This document shows positions 1-9,176 of a stretch of 64,000 nt of DNA, piece after piece (within the stretch, counting starts at the first letter, position 1; each line of letters begins with the position of its first letter). Source of the stretch: Bradyrhizobium sp. CB1650 (lineage in GTDB: Bacteria > Pseudomonadota > Alphaproteobacteria > Rhizobiales > Xanthobacteraceae); contig NZ_CP121695.1 of NCBI RefSeq assembly GCF_029761915.1, positions 2,509,501 through 2,573,500 on the forward strand, given 5' to 3'. The notes beneath the pieces are model-generated. The model saw only the letters and a program-made list of their open reading frames with translations. It was not told where the DNA came from and made no database searches. The position numbers were made by a program, and so were the translations under genes.

Positions 1-183
1 GGCGTGATTTTCAAACTAAAGTCTGAGGCGAAAATGCCTGCAATCACCGACTTGTAACTGGCACGCCGCTTCGCTTCCAAAACTTTGTCACGATTGCTTC
101 CATCATCTGACATGCCGCCACCACTATCTTTCCGGCGGCGCGATGCCCATCCCTGGTTCACTTTCCTTGCAGGAGTATCGTCC

Positions 184-1350
184 ATGCGAGCGCTTGATGC
201 TGCGCGTCTTGCATTTTCCCTCATGCTGCTCGGCCCCGCCGTCCATGCCGCCGAGCCGGCGCATGACATCAAGGGCCTCTATCTCATGACCGACTATCCG
301 GCGGTCACGGTGCGGCCGGGGACCACCACCAACATTTCGCTGCGGCTGCAGGACTACGGTCTGGCGCCGGAGCGCTACCAGCTTTCGGTCGCAGGCGTCC
401 CGAGTGGTTGGACCGCGACGATGCTGGGCGGCGGCCAGCCGGTCGGGGCCGCGATGCCGGCGCCCGATGGTAGCGTCGCACTCCAGCTCAGGCTCGACGT
501 CCCGGCCGGCGGCGATCTCAGCGTGCATACGCTCACGGTCAAGGCCGAGGGGCAGGGCATGACCGCCGAGCTTCCGATCGCGGTGTCGCTCGCCAAGGAG
601 TTGCCCGCAAAGCTGACCGTGAAGTCCAGCCTGCCGTCGTTGCGCGGCAGCCCGAAATCCAGCTTCGACTACACGCTCTCGATCAAGAACGATTCGGGCC
701 GCAACCTCGTCACGAGCTTTGCGGCCGAAGCGCCGGCCAATTTCGAGACCTCGTTCACCGAAGCCTATGGCACGCAGGAGCTGTCCTCGATTCCGATCGA
801 TGCCGGTCAGTCCAAGGACATCAAGCTCAAGGTGCGTCCGCCCAGCACGGTCGACGCCGGACATTTCCCGGTGAAGGTGACGGTAAAGGCGGAGGACGCC
901 TCGGCCTCGACCGAGCTCGCGCTCGACGTGGTCGGCGAGCCGCAGCTCCAGATCTCCGGGCGCGACGGTCTGTTGAGCGCGCGTGCGGTCGCGGGCAAGC
1001 AAAGTTCGATTCCGATCGTCGTCACCAATACCGGAACGGCGCCGGCCGAGAACATTGCGCTGGCCGGCACCGCGCCGGGCGGGTGGAAGGTGACGTTCGA
1101 GCCAGCGACGATCGATCGGCTCGTGCCCGGCAAGGACAGCGAGGTGCAGGCGCTGCTCACGCCCAGCGAAAAATCGCTGGCTGGCGATTACCAGACCACC
1201 ATCCGCGCCACCTCGAAGGGTGAAAACGCTTCGAGCCAGTTCCGCATCACCGTGGGCACCTCGACGGTGTGGGGCGTGGCGGGCGCCGGCGTCATCGGCG
1301 TCGCGCTATTGTTGATGCTGGGCGCAGTCGCGAGGTTCGGCCGGCGATGA
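184..1350 (+). CDS. NEW3/Ig-like domain exported protein of an ABC exporter cassette
   Basis: 388 aa. An N-terminal signal peptide (about residues 1-23, ending AVHA) is followed by about 330 residues of beta-rich Ig-like sequence in roughly three repeats (about 35-145, 150-255, 260-350). These have the NEW3-type pattern of 'PG', 'NxG' and 'P.GW.v.f.p' turns ([12 protein letters not shown]). One C-terminal membrane helix lies at about 358-380 and ends in RFGRR. The topology is a periplasmic protein anchored by its C-terminus. The ATG at 184 was chosen over one at 85 because AGGAG lies at 171-175 and only this start gives a clean signal peptide. The stop overlaps the start of the ATPase gene, so the protein probably works with that exporter. 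Substrate unknown. Confidence 0.8.
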   Translation: MRALDAARLAFSLMLLGPAVHAAEPAHDIKGLYLMTDYPAVTVRPGTTTNISLRLQDYGLAPERYQLSVAGVPSGWTATMLGGGQPVGAAMPAPDGSVALQLRLDVPAGGDLSVHTLTVKAEGQGMTAELPIAVSLAKELPAKLTVKSSLPSLRGSPKSSFDYTLSIKNDSGRNLVTSFAAEAPANFETSFTEAYGTQELSSIPIDAGQSKDIKLKVRPPSTVDAGHFPVKVTVKAEDASASTELALDVVGEPQLQISGRDGLLSARAVAGKQSSIPIVVTNTGTAPAENIALAGTAPGGWKVTFEPATIDRLVPGKDSEVQALLTPSEKSLAGDYQTTIRATSKGENASSQFRITVGTSTVWGVAGAGVIGVALLLMLGAVARFGRR

Positions 1351-2333
1351 GCGAGCAGCAAACTGAAACCACGAGCGCGCAGCGTGATCTCGTCATCCGC
1401 GCGCATGGCCTGACCAGGCGCTACGGCAACACCGCGGTCGTTGATGCCATCGACCTCGACATCGCCCGAGGCGAAGTGTTCGGCCTGCTCGGTCCGAACG
1501 GCGCCGGCAAGACCACCACCATCCTGATGATGCTCGGCCTGACCGAAATCTCGTCGGGCGAGGTCAGTGTGCTCGGCTTCGATCCGGCGCGCGAGCCGCT
1601 GAAGGTCAAGCGGCGCGTCGGCTATCTGCCTGATGCGGTCGGCTTCTACGATCAGCTCACCGCCACGGAGAACCTTGCCTACACAGCCAAGCTGATGGGT
1701 CTGACCCGCGTCGAGCGGGCCCGCCGGATCGAGCAGGCGCTCTGGCGCGTCGGTCTTGCGGATGTTGCCTCAAGGCGGGTCGTGACTTTCTCGCGCGGCA
1801 TGCGGCAGCGGCTGGGACTGGCCGAGATCATCGTGAAGCGCGCCGAGATCGCGATCCTGGACGAGCCGACCTCCGGGCTCGACCCGCAGGCGACCCAGGA
1901 ATTCCTCGGATTGATCGGCGAGCTGAAGGCCGAAGGCATCACCGTGCTGCTGTCGTCCCACATGCTCGACCAGGTGCAGCGCATCTGCGATCGCGTTGCG
2001 CTATTCAAGGCCGGCCGCATCGTGCTGATGGGCGCGGTGCCGGAGCTCGCGGTGAAGGTGCTGGGTGCGGGCTTCGTCGTGGAAGTCGAGGCCGTAGGGC
2101 TCGGCATCGCCCGGCGGCTCGCGATGATCCCCGGCGTGACCCAGGTCGAGACGCTCGCCACCGATCGTTTCCGCATGACCGCGGAGCGCGACGTGCGGCC
2201 GGATGCGGCGCGGGCCGTCGTCGCGGTCGACGGGGACTTACGCAAATTGTCGGTCGATGAGCCGAGCTTGGAGGCGATCTACGCACGCTATTTCCAGGCC
2301 CAGCCCACGGGAGACGTGCGTCATGCGGCGTGA
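1347..2333 (+). CDS. ABC transporter ATP-binding protein (ABC-2 exporter type)
   Basis: 328 aa. Cytoplasmic ATPase that would power the permease encoded next. Walker [10 protein letters not shown] is at about 49-57, an ABC signature variant FSRGMRQR at about 148, and Walker [11 protein letters not shown] at about 168-177, followed by an H-loop (LLSSHMLDQ). The roughly 100-residue C-terminal extension is usual for NosF/CcmA/DrrA-like ATPases that pair with ABC-2 permeases. The start ATG overlaps the previous stop (ATGA) and the 3' end overlaps the permease gene by 11 nt, so the three genes are one translationally coupled unit. Family assignment is firm; the cargo is not known. Confidence 0.9.
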   Translation: MSEQQTETTSAQRDLVIRAHGLTRRYGNTAVVDAIDLDIARGEVFGLLGPNGAGKTTTILMMLGLTEISSGEVSVLGFDPAREPLKVKRRVGYLPDAVGFYDQLTATENLAYTAKLMGLTRVERARRIEQALWRVGLADVASRRVVTFSRGMRQRLGLAEIIVKRAEIAILDEPTSGLDPQATQEFLGLIGELKAEGITVLLSSHMLDQVQRICDRVALFKAGRIVLMGAVPELAVKVLGAGFVVEVEAVGLGIARRLAMIPGVTQVETLATDRFRMTAERDVRPDAARAVVAVDGDLRKLSVDEPSLEAIYARYFQAQPTGDVRHAA

Positions 2334-3285
2334 AGGATCACCGTTCCAGGGTCTGTCCACCGTCTTCGTCAAGGAGCTTGCCGATCACGTCTCCAGCATC
2401 CGCATGCTGATGCTGGAACTTCTGATCGTCTTCACGGCGCTGGCCGCGCTCTACGAGGCGATCAACAGCCTGCGGCAGAACACCGCCGAAGATCCGTTCC
2501 TGCTGCTGCGGCTCTTCACCATCGACCAGGCGCCGCTGCCGTCCTTCGTCGCCGTACTCGGATTCCTCATTCCGCTGATGGCGATCGGACTCGGCTTCGA
2601 TGCCGTCAACAGCGAGCACAACAGGCGGACGCTGTCGCGCATCCTGGCGCAGCCGATCTACCGCGATGCACTGCTGATGGGGAAGTTTTTGGCAGCCCTT
2701 GCCACCATCGGCATCAGCCTCACCGCATTGTGGCTGCTGGTGATCGGCCTCGGCCTGATCTTCCTCGGCGTACCGCCCGGAGGCGAGGAGATTGCGCGCT
2801 CGCTGGTGTTCCTGGTCGTGGCGATCTTCTATGCCGGCGTCTGGCTGTCGCTTGCGATGCTGCTGTCGATCGTGTTCCGCTCGCCTGCGACGGCGGCGCT
2901 GGTCTCGCTCGGTATCTGGCTGTTCCTGACCGTACTCTGGCCGATGCTCGCCCCCGCCGTCGCGCAGGCGATCGCACCGGCCGATCCGCGTTACGCGCTG
3001 CTCGGCCTGAACGATCCGGCCACCACCGTCTGGACCCAGGAGCTGCTGCGGTTGTCGCCCAACGATCTGTTCGGAGAGGCCATGCTCGCCGTGTTGTCGC
3101 CGACCACGCGCGCGCTCGGTCCGGTCTTCCTCGACCAGCTCCGCGGCGCCGTCATGGGCGCGCCGCTGCCTTTCGGCGAAAGCATCATGATCGCCTGGCC
3201 GCAGACAGTCGGCCTGATCGCCGCCACCATCGTGCTGTTTGCATTCGGCTATGTGCTGTTCCAGCGACAGGAGGTGAGGGCGTGA
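2323..3285 (+). CDS. ABC-2 family transporter permease
   Basis: 320 aa inner-membrane protein with about six hydrophobic segments (for example [54 protein letters not shown], and a last helix before QRQEVRA). The arrangement is that of NosY-like ABC-2 permeases, including the cytoplasmic segment with [16 protein letters not shown] after helix 2. The ATG at 2323 lies inside the ATPase gene; longer in-frame starts would only add frame-shadow sequence. It forms the membrane part of the exporter with the NEW3 protein and the ATPase. Transcription ends towards a palindromic repeat at 3310-3388. Confidence 0.85.
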   Translation: MRREGSPFQGLSTVFVKELADHVSSIRMLMLELLIVFTALAALYEAINSLRQNTAEDPFLLLRLFTIDQAPLPSFVAVLGFLIPLMAIGLGFDAVNSEHNRRTLSRILAQPIYRDALLMGKFLAALATIGISLTALWLLVIGLGLIFLGVPPGGEEIARSLVFLVVAIFYAGVWLSLAMLLSIVFRSPATAALVSLGIWLFLTVLWPMLAPAVAQAIAPADPRYALLGLNDPATTVWTQELLRLSPNDLFGEAMLAVLSPTTRALGPVFLDQLRGAVMGAPLPFGESIMIAWPQTVGLIAATIVLFAFGYVLFQRQEVRA

Positions 3286-3309
3286 GGAGGCGCGGCGCCA
3301 GATCTGCGG

Positions 3310-3388
3310 TGGTCATGCCGGGCCTGACCCGGGCATCCACGCCCAAGAGTGGTGATGCGTAGATGGCCGGGACAAGCCCGGCCATGAC
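3310..3388. repeat. Bradyrhizobium-type palindromic intergenic repeat
   Basis: About 80 bp made of two GC-rich dyads: GTCATGCCGGGCC...CCCGGGCATCCACG and GATGGCCGGGACAAGCCCGGCCATGAC. It fills the space between convergent genes ending at 3285 and 3400. I recognise the sequence type from memory as a repeat common between Bradyrhizobium genes. In this position it may also act as a bidirectional transcription end. Confidence 0.6.
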
Positions 3389-3399
3389 GTTGAGGCCTG

Positions 3400-4959
3400 C
3401 TACTGCCTCCCGATCTTCCCCCACAGCCACTTCGCCACCGCATCCGGCGACGAGTTCGCGTCGTTGCCGCTGGCGCGCAGGTTTGCCTCGCGCATCGTGG
3501 CGATGTCGATCTTGCCGAGAAGCGGCTGAAGGGCTGCCTTGAGCCGTTCGTCCCCGGCGCGCTTCGGTGCGAGCAACAGGATGGCATCGTAAGGCGGGAT
3601 CGCATGCCTGGGATCGTCGAGTGTGACGAGATCGTATTTCGCGATCAGCCCGTCGCTGGTGTAGCCGGCGATCACGTCGACCTCGCCGCTGGCGACGGCC
3701 GCGTACATGAAGTCTGGCTGCATCTGGCGCTGGGCGCGGAAGGCCAGGCCATAAGCCTGTTGCAGCGCCGCCCATTCCGGGCGCGAGAAGAATTCGTAGT
3801 CGCCGGCGATCGACATCGTCGGCGCATGCGTGGCGAGGTCGGCGATGGTGTGGATATGAAGCGCCTCGGCGCGCTCCCTCGGCATCACCAGTGCATAGGC
3901 GTTCTCGAAGCCGAGCTCGCCGAACATGGTGATGCTGTCCTTCGCGAGCGCCGTCCTCAACTCCGACAACAGCTCCGCGCGCGGCTTGATGTCGGTGCGA
4001 TGCAACTGGTTGGCCCAGAGCGTGCCGGAATAGTCGACATAGAGATCGATGTCGCCGGCCTTCAGCGCCCCGAAGATCACGTTCGAGCCGAGGCCGGAGC
4101 GTGTGGTCGCGGGCAGGCCTGCGGCCTCGAGACGCTCCTTCATGAGCGCCGACAACACATATTGCTCGGCGAACGTCTTGGCGCCGACGACATAGCTCGA
4201 CGAGGAGCGCCCCATCGACGGTACCAGGGTCGCCATCACCAGCGCCGCGAGGCCGATGCCGCCGAGCCCCGCGCGCAGGCGGCTGCGGTTGCGCAGGCCG
4301 CCCTCGATCATGCCGAGCAATTGATCGACGGCAAGTGCGAGCAGGGCCGAAGCAAAGCACCCGAACAGCACGAACACCCAGTTCTGGGTCTGGAGCCCTG
4401 CGAAGATGTAATTGCCGAGGCTGGTCTGTCCGATCGGCGTCGACAGCGTCGCCGTGCCGATCACCCACACCGCGGCGGTGCGGATGCCCGCCATCATCAC
4501 CGGCAGCGCCAGCGGCAGCTCGACCATCACGAGCGACTGTCGCGCGGTCATGCCGACGCCCTTGGCGGCCTCGAGCAGGGCCGGATCGATGCCATTCAGC
4601 CCGGTGATGCCGTTGCGCAGTACCGGGAGCATCGAATAGAGCGCGAGCGCCAGCATCGCCGGCAGGAAGCCGAAGGCCGAAAAAGAGACGCCGAACCAGG
4701 CGAGCGTCACGGAGGCAGCCGCAAGCAGCAGCGGATAGAACAGCGCGAGCAGCGCCAGCCCGGGTACGGTCTGCACAATGCTGGCGAGCGCGAGCAGGAC
4801 GCCGCGTGGCGCCGGGCGGTTGCGCGTCAGGATCGCCAGCGGCAGGCTGACGGCGAGGCCCAGCGCCAGCGCGGCGAGGCTCACCCGCACATGGTTGCCG
4901 AGATAGTCGGGGAGATGCGACAGCGCTTCGCCCCAGCGTGGATCTGTGAGTAGGCTCAT
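3400..4959 (-). CDS. Fused osmoprotectant-type ABC permease and substrate-binding protein
   Basis: 519 aa. The N-terminal half (about 1-215) is a MetI-like permease with about five to six helices and the OpuCB/ProW-like coupling region (LLEAAKGVGMTARQSLVMVELPLALPVMMAGIRTA). After a membrane segment, residues about 235-519 form an OpuAC/OpuCC-type binding domain for quaternary ammonium compounds such as glycine betaine or choline (SSYVVGAKTFAEQYVLS, YVDYSGTLW, VDVIAGYTSDG). The binding domain is thus tethered to the permease on the outer face, an arrangement known in this family. The gene starts 4 nt inside the ATPase gene (ATGA overlap). The family is confident; the exact substrate is not proven. 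Confidence 0.88.
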   Translation of the reverse strand: MSLLTDPRWGEALSHLPDYLGNHVRVSLAALALGLAVSLPLAILTRNRPAPRGVLLALASIVQTVPGLALLALFYPLLLAAASVTLAWFGVSFSAFGFLPAMLALALYSMLPVLRNGITGLNGIDPALLEAAKGVGMTARQSLVMVELPLALPVMMAGIRTAAVWVIGTATLSTPIGQTSLGNYIFAGLQTQNWVFVLFGCFASALLALAVDQLLGMIEGGLRNRSRLRAGLGGIGLAALVMATLVPSMGRSSSSYVVGAKTFAEQYVLSALMKERLEAAGLPATTRSGLGSNVIFGALKAGDIDLYVDYSGTLWANQLHRTDIKPRAELLSELRTALAKDSITMFGELGFENAYALVMPRERAEALHIHTIADLATHAPTMSIAGDYEFFSRPEWAALQQAYGLAFRAQRQMQPDFMYAAVASGEVDVIAGYTSDGLIAKYDLVTLDDPRHAIPPYDAILLLAPKRAGDERLKAALQPLLGKIDIATMREANLRASGNDANSSPDAVAKWLWGKIGRQ

Positions 4960-5738
4960 GCCGAGCCATCCTGGGGCAACAGCGCGTTCAGCCGCTCGAC
5001 CTGGCGCCGCGGCGTGCGCAGGAGTTCCAGCACGTAGGCATCGTCGCTGCAGGCGAGTTCGGCCGGCGCGCCCTGCGCCAGCAGCTTGCCGCCTTGCATC
5101 ACCGCGATGCGGTCGGCGAGCAGGATCGCCTCCGTCATGTCATGGGTGATCATGACGGTGGTCAGCCCGAGCTTGTGATGCAGGGTCCGGTAGTCATCGC
5201 CGAGCGCGTCGCGGGTAAGCGGATCGAGCGCACCGAACGGCTCGTCCATCAGGACGATGCGGGGCCGCGCCGCGAGCGCCCGCGCCACGCCGACGCGCTG
5301 GCGCTGGCCGCCGGATAGCGCCTCGGGCAATCGGTCGCGGTGGGCGCCGCGGTCGAGCCGCACGAGCTCCATCAGCTCATCGACGCGGGTTGCGATCTCC
5401 GGCGCCGGCACGCCCAGCAATTTTGGCGTGATCCCGACATTGTCGGCGACGCTCAAGTGCGGGAACAGGCCGCCGCTCTGGAAGACATAACCGATCCGCC
5501 GCCGCAGCGCGACCGGATCGACGGTGCCGATATCCTCGCCCTCGACCGTGATCGTGCCCCCATTCGCATCGATCAGCCGGTTGGTCAGCCGCAGCAGCGT
5601 CGTCTTGCCCGAGCCCGAGCCGCCGACGACAGCCACAAACTCGCCCTCGGCGATGTCGAGCGAGACGTCGTCCACGGCCAGGACCGCGCCGAAGCTCTTC
5701 ATGACGTGCCTGTAGCTGATCGCCGGCTTGGAAAGCAT
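4956..5738 (-). CDS. Osmoprotectant-type ABC transporter ATP-binding protein (ProV/OpuCA-like)
   Basis: 260 aa. ATPase of the importer encoded just downstream. Walker A GGSGSGKTT is at about 38-46, Q-loop YVFQSGGLFPHLSV, signature LSGGQRQRVGVARAL, Walker B IVLMDEPFGALDP and H-loop MITHDMTEA. It ends soon after the core, without the CBS pair seen in many ProV/OpuCA proteins. Overlap of 4 nt with the fused permease/binding protein shows a two-gene operon holding all parts of the importer. Its promoter must lie in 5739-5875, shared with the divergent importer. Confidence 0.9.
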   Translation of the reverse strand: MLSKPAISYRHVMKSFGAVLAVDDVSLDIAEGEFVAVVGGSGSGKTTLLRLTNRLIDANGGTITVEGEDIGTVDPVALRRRIGYVFQSGGLFPHLSVADNVGITPKLLGVPAPEIATRVDELMELVRLDRGAHRDRLPEALSGGQRQRVGVARALAARPRIVLMDEPFGALDPLTRDALGDDYRTLHHKLGLTTVMITHDMTEAILLADRIAVMQGGKLLAQGAPAELACSDDAYVLELLRTPRRQVERLNALLPQDGSA

Positions 5739-5756
5739 TGGACGCGGGGCTCACGC

Positions 5757-5795
5757 TTCCTCCCCTCCAGGGGAGGGTGAAGGGGATGACGGGCC
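5757..5795. repeat. Short GC-rich palindromic repeat in a divergent promoter region
   Basis: CTCCCCTCCAGGGGAG and flanks lie between two divergent transporter operons. The motif resembles the end of the larger 'CTCCCC...GGGGAG' repeats elsewhere in this window (49662 and 50605). No convincing -35/-10 could be picked by eye. Confidence 0.35.
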
Positions 5796-5875
5796 TTATG
5801 CGTAGCACGCTTGGCGGCTTGATTGAACTTGGCCGCGCGAGAGGCTAAGCCATCACCAAGGTTCGGAGGACACAC

Positions 5876-6694
5876 ATGACAACGCCCACGGCGGTGGCGC
5901 TCGAGGATGCGAAGGTTGCGTTTCGGCTGGGAGACGGGCGGGTCTATACGGCGGTGGAGAAGGCCCATCTCACCGTGGCGGAGGGCGAGTTCGTCGCCAT
6001 CGTCGGCCCGACCGGCTGCGGAAAATCCACGCTGCTCAACGTTGCGGCCGGCCTTTTGAAACCGGCCGCCGGCAGCGTCAAGATATTCGACCGGCCGCTC
6101 GCGGGCCTCAATCGCGATGCCGGCTACCTGTTCCAGGCCGATGCGTTGTTCCCCTGGAAGACGGCGCTCGACAACGTCGCGATCGGGCTCGAGATCAAGG
6201 GCACGCCTCGCGCCGAGACGCTGCCGCGCGCACAGAAATGGCTCACATCCGTCGGCCTCGGGGCCTTCGCAGGCCGCTATCCGCACATGCTCTCGGGCGG
6301 CCAGCGCAAGCGCGTCGCACTGGCTCAGGTCTTGATCCGTGATCCAAAAATCCTCTTGATGGACGAGCCGTTCGGACCGCTCGATGCGCAGACCCGGCAG
6401 GTGATGGGCAACCTCTTGCTCGACCTCTGGAATGCCGATCGCAAGGCCGTGCTGTTCGTCACCCATGATCTCGAAGAGGCGATCGCGCTCGCCGACCGAG
6501 TCGTGATCATGTCGGCGGGGCCGTCCTCGCGCATCATCGGCGATTGGCGCGTGACGCTGCCGCGCCCCCGCGACATCTTCGAGGTGCGGCTGCACAAGGA
6601 GTTTCATGCGCTCCATCGCGAAATCTGGAGCGTGCTCAAGGACGAGGTGATGAAGGGCTACGCGCAGTCCACCCAAGCGGCGGAGGCGGTCTGA
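5876..6694 (+). CDS. NitT/TauT-type ABC transporter ATP-binding protein
   Basis: 272 aa, SsuB/TauB-like. Walker A GPTGCGKST, Q-loop YLFQADALFPW, signature LSGGQRKRVALAQVL, Walker B ILLMDEPFGPLD and H-loop FVTHDLEEA. CGGAGGA a few bases before the ATG supports the start. The stop overlaps the permease start (TGATG). Importers of this group carry nitrate, sulfonates, cyanate, pyrimidine precursors or similar small anions; the sequence alone does not say which. The likely partner binding protein is encoded at 8118. Confidence 0.9.
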   Translation: MTTPTAVALEDAKVAFRLGDGRVYTAVEKAHLTVAEGEFVAIVGPTGCGKSTLLNVAAGLLKPAAGSVKIFDRPLAGLNRDAGYLFQADALFPWKTALDNVAIGLEIKGTPRAETLPRAQKWLTSVGLGAFAGRYPHMLSGGQRKRVALAQVLIRDPKILLMDEPFGPLDAQTRQVMGNLLLDLWNADRKAVLFVTHDLEEAIALADRVVIMSAGPSSRIIGDWRVTLPRPRDIFEVRLHKEFHALHREIWSVLKDEVMKGYAQSTQAAEAV

Positions 6695-7482
6695 TGTCGC
6701 GCGTGACGCTGCTTGCGCTGCAAGTGCTGGTCGCGATCGTCTGCATCGCGCTGTGGCAGTTACTGTCGACCGTGCCCGTGTTCGGCAAGATCCTGCTGCC
6801 GCCGTTCTTCTTCTCCAACCCGGTCGACGTGTTCAGCCAGATCGTCAAATGGTTCGCCTCCGGCGTGATCTGGAAGCATCTCGGCATCACGCTTGCGGAA
6901 TCGATCCTGGCCTTCGTGATCGGTTCGCTCGGCGGTGTGCTGATCGGCTTCTGGTTTGCGCGCCAGCCGCTGGTCGCCGCGGTGTTTGATCCCTACGTCA
7001 AGATGGTCAACGCGCTGCCGCGCGTGGTGCTGGCGCCGATCTTCGCGCTGTGGCTGGGCCTCGGCATCTGGTCCAAGGTTGCGCTCGGCGTGACGCTCGT
7101 GTTCTTCATCGTGTTCTTCAACGTCTATCAGGGCGTCAAGGAGGTCAGCCGCACCGTGCTCGACAATGGCCGCATGCTCGGCATGAGCGAGCGGCAGTTG
7201 ATGCAGCACGTCTATTGGCCGTCCGCATTGTCGTGGATGTTCTCCTCGCTGCACACCTCGGTCGGTTTCGCCGTGGTCGGCGCCGTCGTCGGCGAATATC
7301 TGGGTTCGGCGGCGGGCCTGGGCTATCTGATCCAGCAGGCCGAGGGCGTGTTCGACGTCGCCGGCGTGTTCGCCGGCATGTTCGTGCTGTCGGCCTTCGT
7401 CATCCTGATCGACATGGGAGTGACGCTGGTGGAACGGCGCCTTTTGGTGTGGCGGCCGACGGCTGCCGATGGGCGCGGCTAA
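6694..7482 (+). CDS. NitT/TauT-type ABC transporter permease
   Basis: 262 aa, SsuC/TauC-like, with about six membrane helices and the coupling motif region around TVLDNGRMLGMSERQLMQHVYWPSALSWMFSSL. The start ATG overlaps the ATPase stop by one base; the longer upstream in-frame extension is read through the ATPase gene and is not used. It would form the inner-membrane pore of the importer. The gene is followed by a convergent cupin gene rather than by its binding-protein gene, which is unusual for this family. Confidence 0.9.
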   Translation: MSRVTLLALQVLVAIVCIALWQLLSTVPVFGKILLPPFFFSNPVDVFSQIVKWFASGVIWKHLGITLAESILAFVIGSLGGVLIGFWFARQPLVAAVFDPYVKMVNALPRVVLAPIFALWLGLGIWSKVALGVTLVFFIVFFNVYQGVKEVSRTVLDNGRMLGMSERQLMQHVYWPSALSWMFSSLHTSVGFAVVGAVVGEYLGSAAGLGYLIQQAEGVFDVAGVFAGMFVLSAFVILIDMGVTLVERRLLVWRPTAADGRG

Positions 7483-7489
7483 AGCAACG

Positions 7490-7517
7490 CGGGGCCCTCG
7501 CATCGGCGCGAGCCCCG
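7490..7517. terminator. Possible bidirectional hairpin between convergent genes
   Basis: An imperfect GC-rich dyad (CGGGGCCCTCGC / GCGCGAGCCCCG) lies between the permease stop (7482) and the cupin stop (7531). There is no clear T-tract, so termination here is only inferred from position. Confidence 0.35.
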
Positions 7518-7530
7518 TCGGCGCGAACGC

Positions 7531-7980
7531 TCAGTCCAAGAGCTTGGTGTCGTCCGGCGCCTGCGGCGGCGTCTTGATCGCGATCGCCTTGACCTGACCG
7601 CTGATCGGCTTGGTGCCGCCATGCGCCGTTCCCTTGGGAATGATGACGAGGTCGCCGGGCTTCACCGTCACTTCCTTGTCGCCGAGCCAGATCGTTCCGG
7701 TCCCGTCGAGGATGTACTGGATCTCGTTGGTGTTGGGATGCATGTGCTTGGGCACATTGCCGACCTGGATCGAGATGGTGGCACCGTCGGCGCTCATAAA
7801 CATCTTGGAGCGGTAGCCGACGTTGTTGGCGGGCCCGAGCGCATCGCCTTCCATCTCGCCGGTGTGGATGACCTGCGCAGTGATGTTCTCGGCGGCGAGT
7901 GCCGGCCGGAGCAGGTGCGTCGCGCCGCATCCCGCGGCAAAGGCGGCGGCCATCGAGACGGCAGCAGCGATACGGTTCAT
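7531..7980 (-). CDS. Exported cupin-domain protein
   Basis: 149 aa. An N-terminal signal sequence (MNRIAAAVSMAAAFAAGCG, with a lipobox-like AAGC around residue 18) precedes one cupin barrel. Cupin motif 1 contains PKHMHPNTNEIQYILDG, giving H-x-H-type and Glu metal ligands. Motif 2 is PGDLVIIPKGTAHGG, giving the final His. A small-molecule binding or metal-dependent role in the periplasm is likely, but no reaction can be named. It sits convergent to the NitT/TauT permease and divergent from the binding-protein gene, so it may share a promoter region (7981-8117) with the latter. Confidence 0.8.
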   Translation of the reverse strand: MNRIAAAVSMAAAFAAGCGATHLLRPALAAENITAQVIHTGEMEGDALGPANNVGYRSKMFMSADGATISIQVGNVPKHMHPNTNEIQYILDGTGTIWLGDKEVTVKPGDLVIIPKGTAHGGTKPISGQVKAIAIKTPPQAPDDTKLLD

Positions 7981-8117
7981 GGATAGTCCTCCCCATCTAG
8001 GATTGTTCTTGTGCCGTCATGCTATTGCGCCGAAAGGCCGATGACCAGGGCGCCGTCCGGCGCTTCTCAAGCCTGTCCCGCTGCTCTATGGTGCCGCCAG
8101 CCGAACGGAGGAAACCA

Positions 8118-9146
8118 ATGAAGAACACGATAGCCAGGCTCGCCGGCGCGTTGCTCGCGCTGACGCTCACCACTGGTCTTACCGCAGCGCAAAGCAAGGT
8201 GACCATCGCGGTCGGCGGCGGGGCCTGCCTGTGCTACCTGCCGACGGTGCTGGCAAAGCAGCTCGGCGAATACGAAAAGGCCGGCGTCAATGTCGAGCTG
8301 GTCGACCTCAAGGGCGGCTCGGATGCACTCAAGGCCGTACTTGGCGGCAGCGCCGACGTGGTCTCGGGCTATTTCGACCATTGCGTCAACCTGGCGGCCA
8401 AGAAGCAGGAGCTTCAGGCCTTCGTGGTCTATGACCGCTATCCCGGCCTCGTACTGGTGGTTGCGCCCTCGCGCACGAACGACATCAAGTCGGTCAAGGA
8501 TCTCGCCGGCAAGAAGGTCGGCGTCAGCGCGCCCGGTTCCTCCACCGACTTCTTCCTGAAGTATCTCCTGAAGAAGAACGGGCTCGATCCTGCCGGCACG
8601 GCCGTGATCGGCGTCGGCCTCGGCGCCACCGCCGTTGCCGCGATGGAGCAGGGCCAGATCGACGCGGCCGTGATGCTCGATCCCTCCGTGACCGTGCTCC
8701 AGGGCAGCCACAAGGACCTGCGTATCCTCAGCGACACCCGCACCCAGAAGGATACGCTCGAGACGTTCGGCGGCGAATATCCGGGCGGCGCGCTGTACTC
8801 GACGGCGGCCTGGGTTGCGGGGCACGAGAAGGAGACGCAGGCGCTCACCAATGCGATCCTGAGCACGCTTGCCTGGATCCATTCGCACTCGCCCGAGGAG
8901 GTCATGGCGAAGATGCCGGAGGAGATGGTCGGCAAGAACAAGGATCTCTATCTCGCCGCGCTGAAGAATACGATCCCGATGTTCTCGGAGACCGGCAAGA
9001 TGGACCCAAAGGGCGCCGACGCGGTGCTCGCGGTATTCAGCGTCGGCTCGCCGGAGGTGGCGAACGCCAAGATCGACGTCAGCAAGACCTTCACCAACAA
9101 GTTCGTCGATCAGGCCAAGAAGACCACCGGAGCGAATGCCAAATAA
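8118..9146 (+). CDS. NitT/TauT-type ABC transporter substrate-binding protein
   Basis: 342 aa periplasmic protein of the NMT1/SsuA-like fold. A signal peptide (1-25, ending TAAQ) is followed by VTIAVGGGACLCYLPTVLAKQLGEYEKAG, then the typical DLKGGSDALKAVLGGSADVVSG and DLAGKKVGVSAPGSSTDFF stretches. The ATG at 8118 has a strong ribosome site (CGGAGGAAA at 8105-8113). The ACLCY cysteine pair near the start of the mature domain is unusual. It probably serves the ATPase/permease pair at 5876-7482, although the opposing cupin gene separates them. Confidence 0.87.
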   Translation: MKNTIARLAGALLALTLTTGLTAAQSKVTIAVGGGACLCYLPTVLAKQLGEYEKAGVNVELVDLKGGSDALKAVLGGSADVVSGYFDHCVNLAAKKQELQAFVVYDRYPGLVLVVAPSRTNDIKSVKDLAGKKVGVSAPGSSTDFFLKYLLKKNGLDPAGTAVIGVGLGATAVAAMEQGQIDAAVMLDPSVTVLQGSHKDLRILSDTRTQKDTLETFGGEYPGGALYSTAAWVAGHEKETQALTNAILSTLAWIHSHSPEEVMAKMPEEMVGKNKDLYLAALKNTIPMFSETGKMDPKGADAVLAVFSVGSPEVANAKIDVSKTFTNKFVDQAKKTTGANAK

Positions 9147-9176
9147 CTGACGTGAAGGCGTGCTAGTCGATCCGTC

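Noticed and set aside
59..75. Sigma-54-like TGGCACG...TTCGC near the left end
   Set aside because: The GC of the -12 element is one position off the required spacing and the target gene is not a typical sigma-54 gene.
3185..4969. 594-aa minus-strand frame overlapping the osmoprotectant permease
   Set aside because: Same strand, different frame, no membrane helices or motifs; shadow.
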